NCBI GenBank assembly: GCA_013288145.1
Contig: JABDCJ010000033.1
Location: forward strand, 1-28,186
Source of the DNA: Nitrososphaerota archaeon
GTDB lineage: Archaea; Thermoproteota; Nitrososphaeria; Nitrososphaerales; CADDZS01
DNA: 28,186 bases
Direction of reading: 5' to 3'
Made by a program: the position numbers and the translations under genes. How positions within the stretch are numbered: position 1 is the stretch's first letter; the number at the start of each line of letters is the position of its first letter. The notes under the pieces are model-generated. The model worked only from the letters and a program-made list of their open reading frames with translations, was not told the DNA's origin and did no database searches. Below, in pieces: positions 14,412-22,433 of the stretch.

Positions 14412-14544
14412 TCTCTAAAGAGAACTAAATAATTGATGATACCGGCGAACCATCAAGAATTCTTAACACGCTTGTTTGTTTCAATTAGCGTTTACCTTAA
14501 TTATGCTGGTATATGGAAGCCAGCAGAAAAGGCAGAGGGTTGCT

Positions 14545-14706
14545 ATGCCATTGGAAATTGTTTGTAGCGGTTGCGGTAAGATTCTTTACACTGGTTTCGA
14601 CCTCAGGTCGCCGAAGGATGTCATTAGGGCAGATGAGAACAAGTGCCGGGGTTGTGGAAAAAGCCTTTCGGCCTCCGACTTCACCATAGAAATCATAAAA
14701 GTCTGA
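14545..14706 (+). CDS. Small zinc-ribbon protein
   Basis: A 53-residue protein with paired knuckles CSGC (7-10) and CRGC (34-37), flanked by the start MPLEIV and the tail SDFTIEIIKV. Similar tiny zinc ribbons are widespread in Thermoproteota and have no defined function. ATG 14545 is chosen because the protein then starts right at the conserved MPLEIVC segment; upstream starts (ATG 14503 or 14476) would add a poorly conserved-looking extension. CTTAATTA at about 14495-14502 could be its TATA box, giving a short leader. It lies between divergent topA and convergent cofE. Confidence 0.7.
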   Translation: MPLEIVCSGCGKILYTGFDLRSPKDVIRADENKCRGCGKSLSASDFTIEIIKV

Positions 14707-14715
14707 TATTTTCGC

Positions 14716-15525
14716 TCAATCTCCGATAGGATTTTTGAGGCTGCTCAGAATCAAGCAGTGATCGGGGGTTATAGTGGTCCTTTTCTCAAAATCACTCTTG
14801 GGGTCGGCGAATGCTTCGCCATAGCCTCGGATGATCACAATCGGCTTCCCTTCGTTAGATTCGCCCATCACTAGTTGTGCAGCGGAACAGAGCTGATCGG
14901 CTACCGCTCTCAGCGTAACTACGAGTTTGTTACCTACAAGATCCGGAGTTCCTCGCATATCTATAGTGGGCTTTATTCCTGCATAGGAAACGGCCACGCC
15001 TATCGTCCCAAGACGGGTTGGAGTCACTCTGCTGTCGGAAAGAACTACGCCCAGTCTTTGGATTGTTTTCCCGTTATTGTTAGCCTGTTCAATCAATTTC
15101 TGACGTAGATTGCGTGCGGTCAGGAACGGATCCTTGGGGTACTGAACAACGTATCCTTTCGGCACATTGCTCTTGTCGAACCCTGCATTCGGAGCAATAG
15201 TCCCGGAGACTACTGACAGGATAAATCCATGAATCCCTCCCAGAATCGTATCGGACTCCTCAAGAACGAGCTCGGCAAGAGCTGGTTCAAGCCCATATTT
15301 TTCAGCGATAGACTTTGCTCGATCGCTTATAACAACACTTGAGAGTTCCATCATACGCCCCTCGGAAATAGCCGCGTACTTACTAGAAATTATTACAATA
15401 TCCCCATCATTCAAGCCCCGGTTGCATTTACTCATTGATTTCCACACCTCAGCGGGGAGATCGAATGCTTCAAACTGTGAATCTGCATCGACGGGAACGA
15501 CGGTGACGCCTGAACTAAAGGACAT
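14716..15525 (-). CDS. cofE: Coenzyme F420-0:L-glutamate ligase CofE
   Basis: A 269-residue GTP-dependent ligase that adds glutamate residues to F420-0 in F420 biosynthesis. Family blocks are visible: IVIISSKYAAISEGR (about 43-57), GTIAPNAGFDKSNV (about 107-120), the YPKDPFLTARNLR segment, VVLSDSRVTPTRLGTIGVAV (about 155-174), and DMRGTPDLVGNKL (about 184-196), which contribute the metal and GTP sites. Length matches archaeal CofE. Start ATG 15525 is supported by an A/T stretch (TTTACAAAA at about 15546-15556) some 25 nt upstream. Its presence implies an F420-producing organism; other cof genes are not in the window. Confidence 0.9.
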   Translation of the reverse strand: MSFSSGVTVVPVDADSQFEAFDLPAEVWKSMSKCNRGLNDGDIVIISSKYAAISEGRMMELSSVVISDRAKSIAEKYGLEPALAELVLEESDTILGGIHGFILSVVSGTIAPNAGFDKSNVPKGYVVQYPKDPFLTARNLRQKLIEQANNNGKTIQRLGVVLSDSRVTPTRLGTIGVAVSYAGIKPTIDMRGTPDLVGNKLVVTLRAVADQLCSAAQLVMGESNEGKPIVIIRGYGEAFADPKSDFEKRTTITPDHCLILSSLKNPIGD

Positions 15526-15628
15526 AAGGAAAGATCGGCCAGTTTTGTAAACTATTCAAGATGTCGGATCAATCCTGATTGAAAAATGAAATAAACCACG
15601 GAGAGGAGTTGAGTTCCTGTGTTCTCCG

Positions 15629-16768
15629 ATGGCTAGAAAATCACACCTGTACGAGTATCACAGGGTTCACGGGAAAATCACAGAATTCTCCGGCTTTGAC
15701 ATGCCACTTTGGTATAAAGGCATCATAGATGAACATTTGGCAGTCCGAAACGCGGCTGGTCTGTTTGATGTTTCTCACATGGGACGGATTTGGATCACGG
15801 GGAAGGGCGCGACCGAATTCCTGTCCTACGTGCTCCCTACGAATGCAAGCTCGATCAAGGACGGGAGGGCGTTCTATTCCACGATTTGTAACCATGACGG
15901 AGGTATCATTGATGACATTATTGTTGACAGGTTTTCCAATGATCGTTACTTGGTGATTGTCAATGCGGGAAATCGTGAGAAGGACTTTCAATGGCTCCGG
16001 GGCAAGACAGAGTCCTACGAAGTGCATCTCGAGGACTTTTCGGACTCTTCCGCCCTAGTTGCGTTTCAGGGACCTCTTGCGGCTCCGCTATTACAACAGA
16101 TTACGAATATCGATCTAAAAGATGTTAGGCGTTTTGGGTTTTCAGAAGGTCTGGTCGCTGGCGAAAAATCGCTAATAGCAAGGACAGGCTATACAGGTGA
16201 GGATGGATTTGAAATAACAATTTTTGATACGCCACTTGCCAAACCAGATCGCGCTCTAAAAGTCTGGAATGACATTCTGAATATCGGAGCAAGCCACGGG
16301 GTCTTACCCTGTGGCCTTGGGGCGAGAGATTCTCTCCGTTTGGAAGCCGGTATGTGTCTATACGGGCAAGACATTGATGACAATACAACTCCCGTAGAAG
16401 CTGGTCTTTCCTACGTGGTTAGCGACGATAAACGGAATTTTATCGGAAAACAAAAGATCGCGGCCCAGCTCAAATCTGGTACCGAAAAGAAAAGGATGGC
16501 ATTTTCAATGATCGGAGTGGGGATTCCAAGACACGGATTTCCCATAACATTCTCTGGAAAATCTGTCGGCTCGGTGACTTCAGGAACTTTTTCGCCCATT
16601 CTAAAGAAGGGCATCGGAATGGGATATGTTCCAACCCCGCTTGCCGAGCTCGGGAGGACAATTTCAATCGACATAAGGGGGTCTGAAAAATCAGCTCAAT
16701 TGGTAACACCTCCATTCTACGATACATCGATCTACGGTTTCAAACGAAAAGTATCTGCGCAGATCTAG
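15629..16768 (+). CDS. gcvT: Glycine cleavage system T protein (aminomethyltransferase)
   Basis: A 379-residue tetrahydrofolate-dependent (or, in some archaea, tetrahydromethanopterin-dependent) aminomethyltransferase. It releases ammonia from the lipoyl arm of the H protein and forms methylene-pterin. N-terminal blocks EFSGFDMPLWY and LFDVSHMGRIWITG, the ARTGYTGEDGFEI strand (about 187-199) and GLGARDSLRLEAGMCLYGQD (about 230-249) are all typical. C-terminal barrel motifs VGSVTSGTFSP and IGMGYVP are intact. Start ATG 15629 follows a purine-rich stretch (GGAGAGGAG). gcvH follows 56 nt downstream; the P-protein and lipoamide dehydrogenase must be encoded elsewhere. Confidence 0.95.
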   Translation: MARKSHLYEYHRVHGKITEFSGFDMPLWYKGIIDEHLAVRNAAGLFDVSHMGRIWITGKGATEFLSYVLPTNASSIKDGRAFYSTICNHDGGIIDDIIVDRFSNDRYLVIVNAGNREKDFQWLRGKTESYEVHLEDFSDSSALVAFQGPLAAPLLQQITNIDLKDVRRFGFSEGLVAGEKSLIARTGYTGEDGFEITIFDTPLAKPDRALKVWNDILNIGASHGVLPCGLGARDSLRLEAGMCLYGQDIDDNTTPVEAGLSYVVSDDKRNFIGKQKIAAQLKSGTEKKRMAFSMIGVGIPRHGFPITFSGKSVGSVTSGTFSPILKKGIGMGYVPTPLAELGRTISIDIRGSEKSAQLVTPPFYDTSIYGFKRKVSAQI

Positions 16769-16771
16769 ATT

Positions 16772-16782
16772 CGTTTTTATCC
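16772..16782 (+). promoter_or_regulatory. TATA-like box for gcvH
   Basis: CGTTTTTATCC just after the gcvT stop lies about 43 nt before GTG 16825. It could allow gcvH to be transcribed separately from gcvT, with a short leader. Confidence 0.35.
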
Positions 16783-16824
16783 ATTTTAGCCGGACTTGAA
16801 AAAACTCAGGCGCTGTACCAAATA

Positions 16825-17241
16825 GTGAGCGATTCAGAAACTTATGATGTTCCGGACGGATTTTACTTCACGAAAGACCATGAGTGGCTAAAACAATCCG
16901 GCTCGAACTTCATGGTGGGAATTACTGATTACGCAGCAAAGATGCTAAACGATATAGTTTATGTAAATCTCCCGAAGGAAGGTGATACGCTAAAGCAGAA
17001 AGAGGTTTTTGGTCAAGTAGAATCTGTCAAGACGGTTTCGGATTTGTACATGCCCGTTAGCGGATCGATTATCAAGACAAATAGTAAGCTTACTCAAACT
17101 CCGGAGCTTGTTTCCAACTCACCATACTCAGAAGGCTGGATGTTGGAAATTAGTGCAACAAACTATTCTTCGGAATCCTCTGATCTTTTAGACGCAAACG
17201 CTTATCGAAAGTTCATTTCGAGTCTCAAAGATACCGAGTGA
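16825..17241 (+). CDS. gcvH: Glycine cleavage system H protein
   Basis: A 138-residue lipoyl carrier that shuttles the aminomethyl group between P, T and L proteins. The lipoyl-lysine is K69 within VESVKTVSD (66-74). FYFTKDHEWL (13-22), VGITDYAAKMLNDIVYVNLP (31-50) and the C-terminal YSEGWMLEI match the family. Start GTG 16825. Length is normal. Some archaea use H-like proteins for lipoate biogenesis instead, but adjacency to gcvT argues for glycine cleavage. Confidence 0.95.
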   Translation: MSDSETYDVPDGFYFTKDHEWLKQSGSNFMVGITDYAAKMLNDIVYVNLPKEGDTLKQKEVFGQVESVKTVSDLYMPVSGSIIKTNSKLTQTPELVSNSPYSEGWMLEISATNYSSESSDLLDANAYRKFISSLKDTE

Positions 17242-17257
17242 GATTTTGGGGAAACCT

Positions 17258-17265
17258 TATAGAGG
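17258..17265 (+). promoter_or_regulatory. TATA-like box for aglB
   Basis: TTATAGAG ends 26 nt before ATG 17292 (20 nt before TTG 17286). This fits a leaderless transcript beginning at one of these codons. Confidence 0.45.
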
Positions 17266-17291
17266 CTGTTCCAGAAAATTGATTTTTGCAA

Positions 17292-19655
17292 ATGAGCGTA
17301 CGGGAGCAGCTTTCAAAACTCTCGAGTGTCTTCTACCGCCCAAGAATGACGCGACGGAGTGCTACTGTTTTCTTAGCAATGTCGTTAATCTTCATCATTG
17401 CGTTGATAATGCGGGTTTTTCCCGCCCAATATGGGTGGTTCTTGAATGAGTTCGATCCTTACTTCGACTATTACGCTTCGTATCATGTTGTCGTCTTAGC
17501 TCAGCAGCATGGTTTGCTATACGCGCTTTTCAATAATCCTTCAAACTGTGCCGCGGCTGCTCTAACGTCCTGCCATACACAACAAGGCTACTTTTACTGG
17601 CATGATATTCAGACTTGGTATCCGTACGGCAGAAATGTCGCCGGAACGAGTCAGGTTGGTCTCCAACTAACGGGGGCACTGTCCTATCTCTTCGTTCACT
17701 CTATTATTGGTGTGCCTGTTGGATACTATGATTTTCTCGTTGCCTTTCCAGTTATTGTTGGCTCGCTCACCATAATCCCTCTGTATTATTTGGTCAAGAA
17801 ATTGACCAATAGTGCTGGAGGCATTTTCGCTGCATTGATTTTTGCAGTTTCGCCACCTATCCTTGAAAGAGGGAACCTGGGATGGTTCAAATCTGAACCT
17901 CTTTCTCTCTTTGCTTCTACTATCGGGGCTTACTTTTTCCTCTCCATGTATAGTGCGAAAAACTCGACGAGAGGTGTGCTCCTTCGAGGGTTAATCGCGG
18001 GGCTTATGTTTGGTTATTCTGTGATTGATTGGGGTGGTGGAGACGAATTCGTCCTTATCTTTGGCCTCGTCTTCCTTATAGCTCCGTTTGTAAAGAGCAT
18101 CGACTTGCAGAAGACGGTCACGGGCGGTTCGGTACTCGTTGGGGCTCTACTGCTTATTTCAGCTCTTACTCCAAGGCCTGGCCCAGGCATCGTCACCGAC
18201 CTCGTTGGGTTACCATTGATCGGAAGTTGGGTATTTGCATTCGTTGCTTATCTCGTCAGGCGCTATGGCGATCCTGCATCTTACACTCGAAATCTGATCA
18301 AAGTGCTTCTGATTTTCGTCTTCGGAGCCCTAATCGCCGTCTCTTTCGGTGCGATAGGTAGTATTTCGGGTCGATATCTCACGGTAATCTACTCGCAGTT
18401 TAGAACCGGAGATCCTCTTGTTCAATCGGTCGCTGAGCAGGCAGTCCCTACAGGAAGCCAGTTCTTCTCGGACTATGGTGCCGTCATCCTTTTGGCAGGT
18501 TTTGGAGCGTATATTGCCTTTAGACGTCGTTCGATCGAAGGAATCTTTGCTCTGGTTCTTGCCATAACTGGCGTGTACATTGCATCCTCTTTTTCGAGGC
18601 TGATGGTATATTCCACTCTGGCTCTTGGGATCTTGGGGGCGATAGGTCTGATCGAGTTGTCAGAATCAATCCTTAGACCAACGGTCTCGACAATCAGCAG
18701 AAAGAGAACACGTATTTACGAATCAAGGAGTGAAGTAAAAGCAATATTTACAGTTCTCATGGTTGCTCTAATTGCAATCCCAGTATTTTTCCCTGCCCAG
18801 TCGAGCAATGGATATTCAATAACCCACTCAGGATGGATCGCAAGTGCCAATGTTCCTGTAAGCGTTGCAAATGGTGGAACGGCATTTTCTACCTCCAGCA
18901 CTGACTGGCTACAAGCATTTTCCTGGATGAGGACTCAGGGATCGAGTACCACCATATCTGCGTGGTGGGATTATGGGTACTGGATTGCAGTCATGGGGAA
19001 TGTCACTTCCCTTGCTGATAACGCGACAATAAATGAGACTCAGATTTCACTGATTGGGCAATCGCTAATGGTGCCGCCTAAACAATCCCTGCAGATATTG
19101 AAAAATGATCTTCATTCGCCGCAATATGTCCTAATCTTCATAGCAGGCTATAGGTTCCAGCCCAGTACCCAGCAGGGTCAAAGCCAATTGTATTACATGC
19201 TCACGGTTCCTACCCCATATCCTCAGCCAGCCGGAGGAGATGAATCAAAGAAACAATGGTTCATTAGGATTGGAAATTTGACCTGTGGTTGTTTGTATGA
19301 GACCAACGGCCCGCAGGCGTTGATGCAGCCAGACGACTTTACACCAACGCCTTACTTCTGGAGCAGTTCGACCTTGGGTCAGCTCATACCATTCCAATCC
19401 CAATCGCTCTATTACAACCCTGTGACTTCGCAGACAGCGCAAGGGTATAACCAGACTGGCTCTTCAACTACTGGTGCTTCTGGAATATCAAATGGGTACA
19501 CGGAAATCTATACGTATCAAATGAAATACCCGACTGGCTCCACGACCACTCCATTCCAGCTCGCCTTTGAATCCTCGAGCCTCCCAGGTTCGACACCTGG
19601 GCTATACACTGCCGTGCTTGTCTACAAGGTCAATTACAACTATACTGCCGCATAA
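17292..19655 (+). CDS. aglB: Oligosaccharyltransferase AglB/Stt3
   Basis: A 787-residue polytopic membrane enzyme that transfers lipid-linked glycan to Asn in N-X-S/T sequons of secreted proteins. After TM1 (about 23-41) the first external loop carries the acidic motif FDPYFDYY (about 54-61), which binds metal and lipid pyrophosphate glycan. Some ten further hydrophobic segments follow up to about residue 490. The soluble C-terminal domain begins around 500 and has the sequon-recognition motif WWDYGYW at about 558, followed by NVTSLADNATINETQ. ATG 17292 is preferred; TTG 17286 is possible. The protein itself contains several sequons and paired cysteines (NCAAAALTSC, LTCGC) in external regions. 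Confidence 0.95.
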   Translation: MSVREQLSKLSSVFYRPRMTRRSATVFLAMSLIFIIALIMRVFPAQYGWFLNEFDPYFDYYASYHVVVLAQQHGLLYALFNNPSNCAAAALTSCHTQQGYFYWHDIQTWYPYGRNVAGTSQVGLQLTGALSYLFVHSIIGVPVGYYDFLVAFPVIVGSLTIIPLYYLVKKLTNSAGGIFAALIFAVSPPILERGNLGWFKSEPLSLFASTIGAYFFLSMYSAKNSTRGVLLRGLIAGLMFGYSVIDWGGGDEFVLIFGLVFLIAPFVKSIDLQKTVTGGSVLVGALLLISALTPRPGPGIVTDLVGLPLIGSWVFAFVAYLVRRYGDPASYTRNLIKVLLIFVFGALIAVSFGAIGSISGRYLTVIYSQFRTGDPLVQSVAEQAVPTGSQFFSDYGAVILLAGFGAYIAFRRRSIEGIFALVLAITGVYIASSFSRLMVYSTLALGILGAIGLIELSESILRPTVSTISRKRTRIYESRSEVKAIFTVLMVALIAIPVFFPAQSSNGYSITHSGWIASANVPVSVANGGTAFSTSSTDWLQAFSWMRTQGSSTTISAWWDYGYWIAVMGNVTSLADNATINETQISLIGQSLMVPPKQSLQILKNDLHSPQYVLIFIAGYRFQPSTQQGQSQLYYMLTVPTPYPQPAGGDESKKQWFIRIGNLTCGCLYETNGPQALMQPDDFTPTPYFWSSSTLGQLIPFQSQSLYYNPVTSQTAQGYNQTGSSTTGASGISNGYTEIYTYQMKYPTGSTTTPFQLAFESSSLPGSTPGLYTAVLVYKVNYNYTAA

Positions 19656-20576
19656 TTGCCAGATACGGCCGGGCACGTGCAGTGCCAAAAGGAGATCGAA
19701 ACTGGCATATCCATTTGTGAAGTTGGGAAGGATATATTCGCTGTCATTAACAGCGATGATGATTCAGTTTTCGGAGGCTATGGGGCAAATCAGGCTTTCC
19801 TGATCCTTGAAAGCACAGTTCTAGTCTTTGACTCCGGCTTGTCGATGTCCCAAGCTCGAAATCTCGATAACGCCATCCGAAGTGTCACGGACAAAAAGGT
19901 TCGATATCTGATCAACAGTCATGACCATTCCGATCACGTCTTCGGGAACTCATTTTTTAAAAATAAATACGGAAGCAAGGGATTAGTTATCATCTCACAC
20001 GAAATATGTCGTGACAATATCCTGGCTAAGGGATCGAAGAGGCTGTCGAGTTACCGGAAAATAGTCGGGATGAAGAAAAATCTTGAAAATTTGGAGGTCT
20101 GTGCGCCAATCTTCTCTTATCCCGATCTCGGTTTTCGTGTCGAAATTGAAGGCACCCAACTAGTCTTTTCTCATCCTCCTATGGGAGCTCATACTCTCGG
20201 CGACACCGTCCTTTACATTCCAGCAAAGAGTCTTGCCTTCACAGGAGATGTCCTCTGGAATCACTTTCTTCCAAACTTGGAAGATGCCAACCTCGAAGGG
20301 TGGATCGACTACCTTCAAGAGATAGACCTAGCTACTTACAGAAAGTTCATCCCAGGCCACGGCGAAGTTAGTGATTCCGAAACAGTGGGTGAGTTCTTGG
20401 GATACTTGAAGTCGGTCCGAGAAAATCTGCTCAAAGTAGATCTAGCGAAAATCTCCGCCAGGAATGCAACCTCGTTAAGTTCATGTTTCTCAGTGAATGG
20501 TACTGAAAACTGGAAACTTCGGTCAATAATTGACCACAACATAGATGCCCTATTTCTTCGTAGAAAAGGAAGTTGA
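19656..20576 (+). CDS. MBL-fold metallo-hydrolase
   Basis: A 306-residue metallo-beta-lactamase-fold protein. The metal signature HDHSDH (residues 89-94, i.e. HxHxDH) is intact. Other elements are GAHTLGDTVLY, FTGDVLW (bridging Asp) and IPGHGEVSD (final His), so a dinuclear site is probable. The fold resembles subclass B-like hydrolases including glyoxalase II and quinoprotein-relay-like enzymes, so the substrate cannot be told. Start TTG 19656 directly follows the aglB stop, implying co-transcription. No signal peptide or membrane segment is seen, so it is probably cytoplasmic. Confidence 0.85.
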   Translation: MPDTAGHVQCQKEIETGISICEVGKDIFAVINSDDDSVFGGYGANQAFLILESTVLVFDSGLSMSQARNLDNAIRSVTDKKVRYLINSHDHSDHVFGNSFFKNKYGSKGLVIISHEICRDNILAKGSKRLSSYRKIVGMKKNLENLEVCAPIFSYPDLGFRVEIEGTQLVFSHPPMGAHTLGDTVLYIPAKSLAFTGDVLWNHFLPNLEDANLEGWIDYLQEIDLATYRKFIPGHGEVSDSETVGEFLGYLKSVRENLLKVDLAKISARNATSLSSCFSVNGTENWKLRSIIDHNIDALFLRRKGS

Positions 20577-20582
20577 GTACCA

Positions 20583-20993
20583 TTGAGCGCGAGCGATCAT
20601 ATTTTTCTTACCGCTTCCTCTGATTTTTCTTTGATCTGCTCAAAAGCAGAATCCTCTCTGCGCAAACAGGGGTTGGCCTTCATCCAGAATAAGACAAACG
20701 ATCTAGTTGAGTACGAAGTAGAGAAACCATCTTACTTTAGAGTGGTAATTCAGCGAAGGACGGATGCGGACGTTGGTAATTTTCTCATGCCGTCGTTAAA
20801 GGCCGCCAAGGGTTCATTTCTAGATCTCTATTTCTCGGGCGATCAGGACGAATTCAAGAGTCGTGAGGCAACTGCCCTTGCAAAGCTTTTTCTCAGGGAT
20901 CTTGCGGCTTCTCTACCCGAACCTCCTTGGGAAGGCTTGAAGTTTCGCGAATCTGGAAGGACCAAGAAAAAGTGGAAAGATATTCTTGATTAA
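20583..20993 (+). CDS. Hypothetical protein, 136 residues
   Basis: I do not recognise the family. The protein is soluble-looking, with an alternating pattern (VEYEVEKPSYFRVVIQRR, about 42-59) suggesting a beta sheet, followed by helices (SREATALAKLFLRDLAASL) and a basic tail (GRTKKKWKDIL). Start TTG 20583 lies six bases after the MBL-hydrolase stop, so it belongs to the same transcription unit. Codon pattern and length suggest a real gene. Confidence 0.6.
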   Translation: MSASDHIFLTASSDFSLICSKAESSLRKQGLAFIQNKTNDLVEYEVEKPSYFRVVIQRRTDADVGNFLMPSLKAAKGSFLDLYFSGDQDEFKSREATALAKLFLRDLAASLPEPPWEGLKFRESGRTKKKWKDILD

Positions 20994-21078
20994 CCCGTAG
21001 CATCAGACTTTGAATTTCCTGAAAGTAATATTAGAGAGCAAGTTTGACTTATCTTAGTAACCGGAGACGGAGAATCTT

Positions 21079-21357
21079 TTGGTTAAAAGAAGAAAGCGCG
21101 ACGTGTACGGCAACTGGGTATGGGAGGATGAAAAAGATCTTTCAACTGATGATGAAAGCGTATGGAGAGGAGATGCGAAGGAAGCTCGGTCTTATCCAGA
21201 GAAGAATGTCGAGAGAGACGAAAGAGAGGAAATTTCGCTAGATTGGAGGGACATTGTTGCGCTTTCAATCGCTTCTCTGGAAACATTTCTTTTGCCGATA
21301 GTTATTTTCATACTGGTCCTAGTCGGTTTAGTACTCGGCCTATCTTTCTTTCGTTAG
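21079..21357 (+). CDS. Small tail-anchored membrane protein
   Basis: A 92-residue protein. The N-terminal two-thirds are very charged (KRRKRDVYGNWVWEDEKDL, then Glu/Arg-rich). A single hydrophobic segment near the C-terminus (about 68-90, FLLPIVIFILVLVGLVLGL) would anchor it with the charged part in the cytoplasm. Start TTG 21079. A/T-rich TAATATTAG at about 21026-21034 could be the promoter. Nitrososphaeria have small proteins of this build, but no function is known to me. The stop lies nine bases from the convergent ATPase gene. Confidence 0.6.
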   Translation: MVKRRKRDVYGNWVWEDEKDLSTDDESVWRGDAKEARSYPEKNVERDEREEISLDWRDIVALSIASLETFLLPIVIFILVLVGLVLGLSFFR

Positions 21358-21365
21358 AAAACTGG

Positions 21366-22406
21366 TTACGATGATGCCATCGCTTGTGTTACTTCGAGCT
21401 CTCGTTTTGTCTTGAAGTTAATATCGTAGTGGCATTCGATCCAGTGCCCTGGCTCGATTTCCACTAGAGGTGGAAATTCCTCCGTACATTTTGTTGTCGC
21501 ATATTCGCATCTCGTTCTGAAACGGCAGCCGCTAGGTATGTCGATAGGACTTGGGACATCTCCTTCAAGTACGCCCAGCTCCTTTCTTTTCTGAGGATCG
21601 GGATTTGGGACGGAAGCGAGCAGGGCATTTGTATAAGGATGCTTCGGATTTTCGTAAATCATCTTCATCGAACCGACTTCTACTATTCTTCCAAGATACA
21701 TAACGGCGACCCGATCGCACATGTGCCGGATTACGGAGAGATTGTGTGAAATGAAAAGGTAGGTCAGGTTATAGTCGCTCTGGAGCTTCTTCAGCAGGTT
21801 TAGGATCTGTGCTTGAACCGAAACGTCCAGTGAAGAGGTAGGTTCGTCAAGCAATAGAAACTGGGGATTAACCGCAAGGGCACGAGCGATTGCAATGCGT
21901 TGTCTTTGTCCTCCGCTGAATTCATGCGGGAACCTTGAAAGATGATCAGGGTTAAGGCCGACAGTCTCAATTAGCTTCTCAGCTGCACGATTTGATTCTT
22001 CCTTCGAATCAGTTACGTGATGAATTTTCATCGGTTCGGTCAGGGTCGATCTTATTGTCTGCCTGGGATCAAGAGAAGCGTAAGGATCCTGGAAAACCAT
22101 TTGCATCCTGCGTCGATACGGCTTTAGCTTACCCCCTTTCAGCCCCGAGATCTCATCGTCTTCGAAGAAAATCTCCCCCTTTGTTATCGGCGTCAGTCGC
22201 ATTAGGGCCCTTGCAAGTGTAGTCTTTCCTGAACCAGATTCGCCGACCAGCCCCATCGTTTCTCCCTTTTTGATCCCTAGCGAGACCCCGTCAACTGCTT
22301 TGACGTTGGCAACAATCTTACCGAAGAGTCCACCCTTGATTGGAAACCACTTGTACATCTTTTCGATTCTGACGAGACTATCGCCGTTCTGATTTTGCTC
22401 TTTCAT
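21366..22406 (-). CDS. dppF: Oligopeptide-type ABC transporter ATPase (DppF/OppF)
   Basis: A 346-residue nucleotide-binding subunit that powers uptake. Walker A is GESGSGKT (about 55-62), the Q-loop MVFQDPYASLD, signature FSGGQRQR, Walker B LLLDEPTSSLD, and the C-terminal oligopeptide/dipeptide-specific extension carries cysteines (CRFRTRCEYATTKC). The longer frame begins at GTG 22421, but GTGGAG there looks like the Shine-Dalgarno for ATG 22406, about 10 nt downstream, so I use 22406. It follows dppD by some 27 nt and is the last gene of the transporter operon. Peptide specificity is by family only; sugars or nickel cannot be excluded. Confidence 0.93.
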   Translation of the reverse strand: MKEQNQNGDSLVRIEKMYKWFPIKGGLFGKIVANVKAVDGVSLGIKKGETMGLVGESGSGKTTLARALMRLTPITKGEIFFEDDEISGLKGGKLKPYRRRMQMVFQDPYASLDPRQTIRSTLTEPMKIHHVTDSKEESNRAAEKLIETVGLNPDHLSRFPHEFSGGQRQRIAIARALAVNPQFLLLDEPTSSLDVSVQAQILNLLKKLQSDYNLTYLFISHNLSVIRHMCDRVAVMYLGRIVEVGSMKMIYENPKHPYTNALLASVPNPDPQKRKELGVLEGDVPSPIDIPSGCRFRTRCEYATTKCTEEFPPLVEIEPGHWIECHYDINFKTKRELEVTQAMASS

Positions 22407-22433
22407 AATGCTAGTCTCCACTCAGATTTTCGG

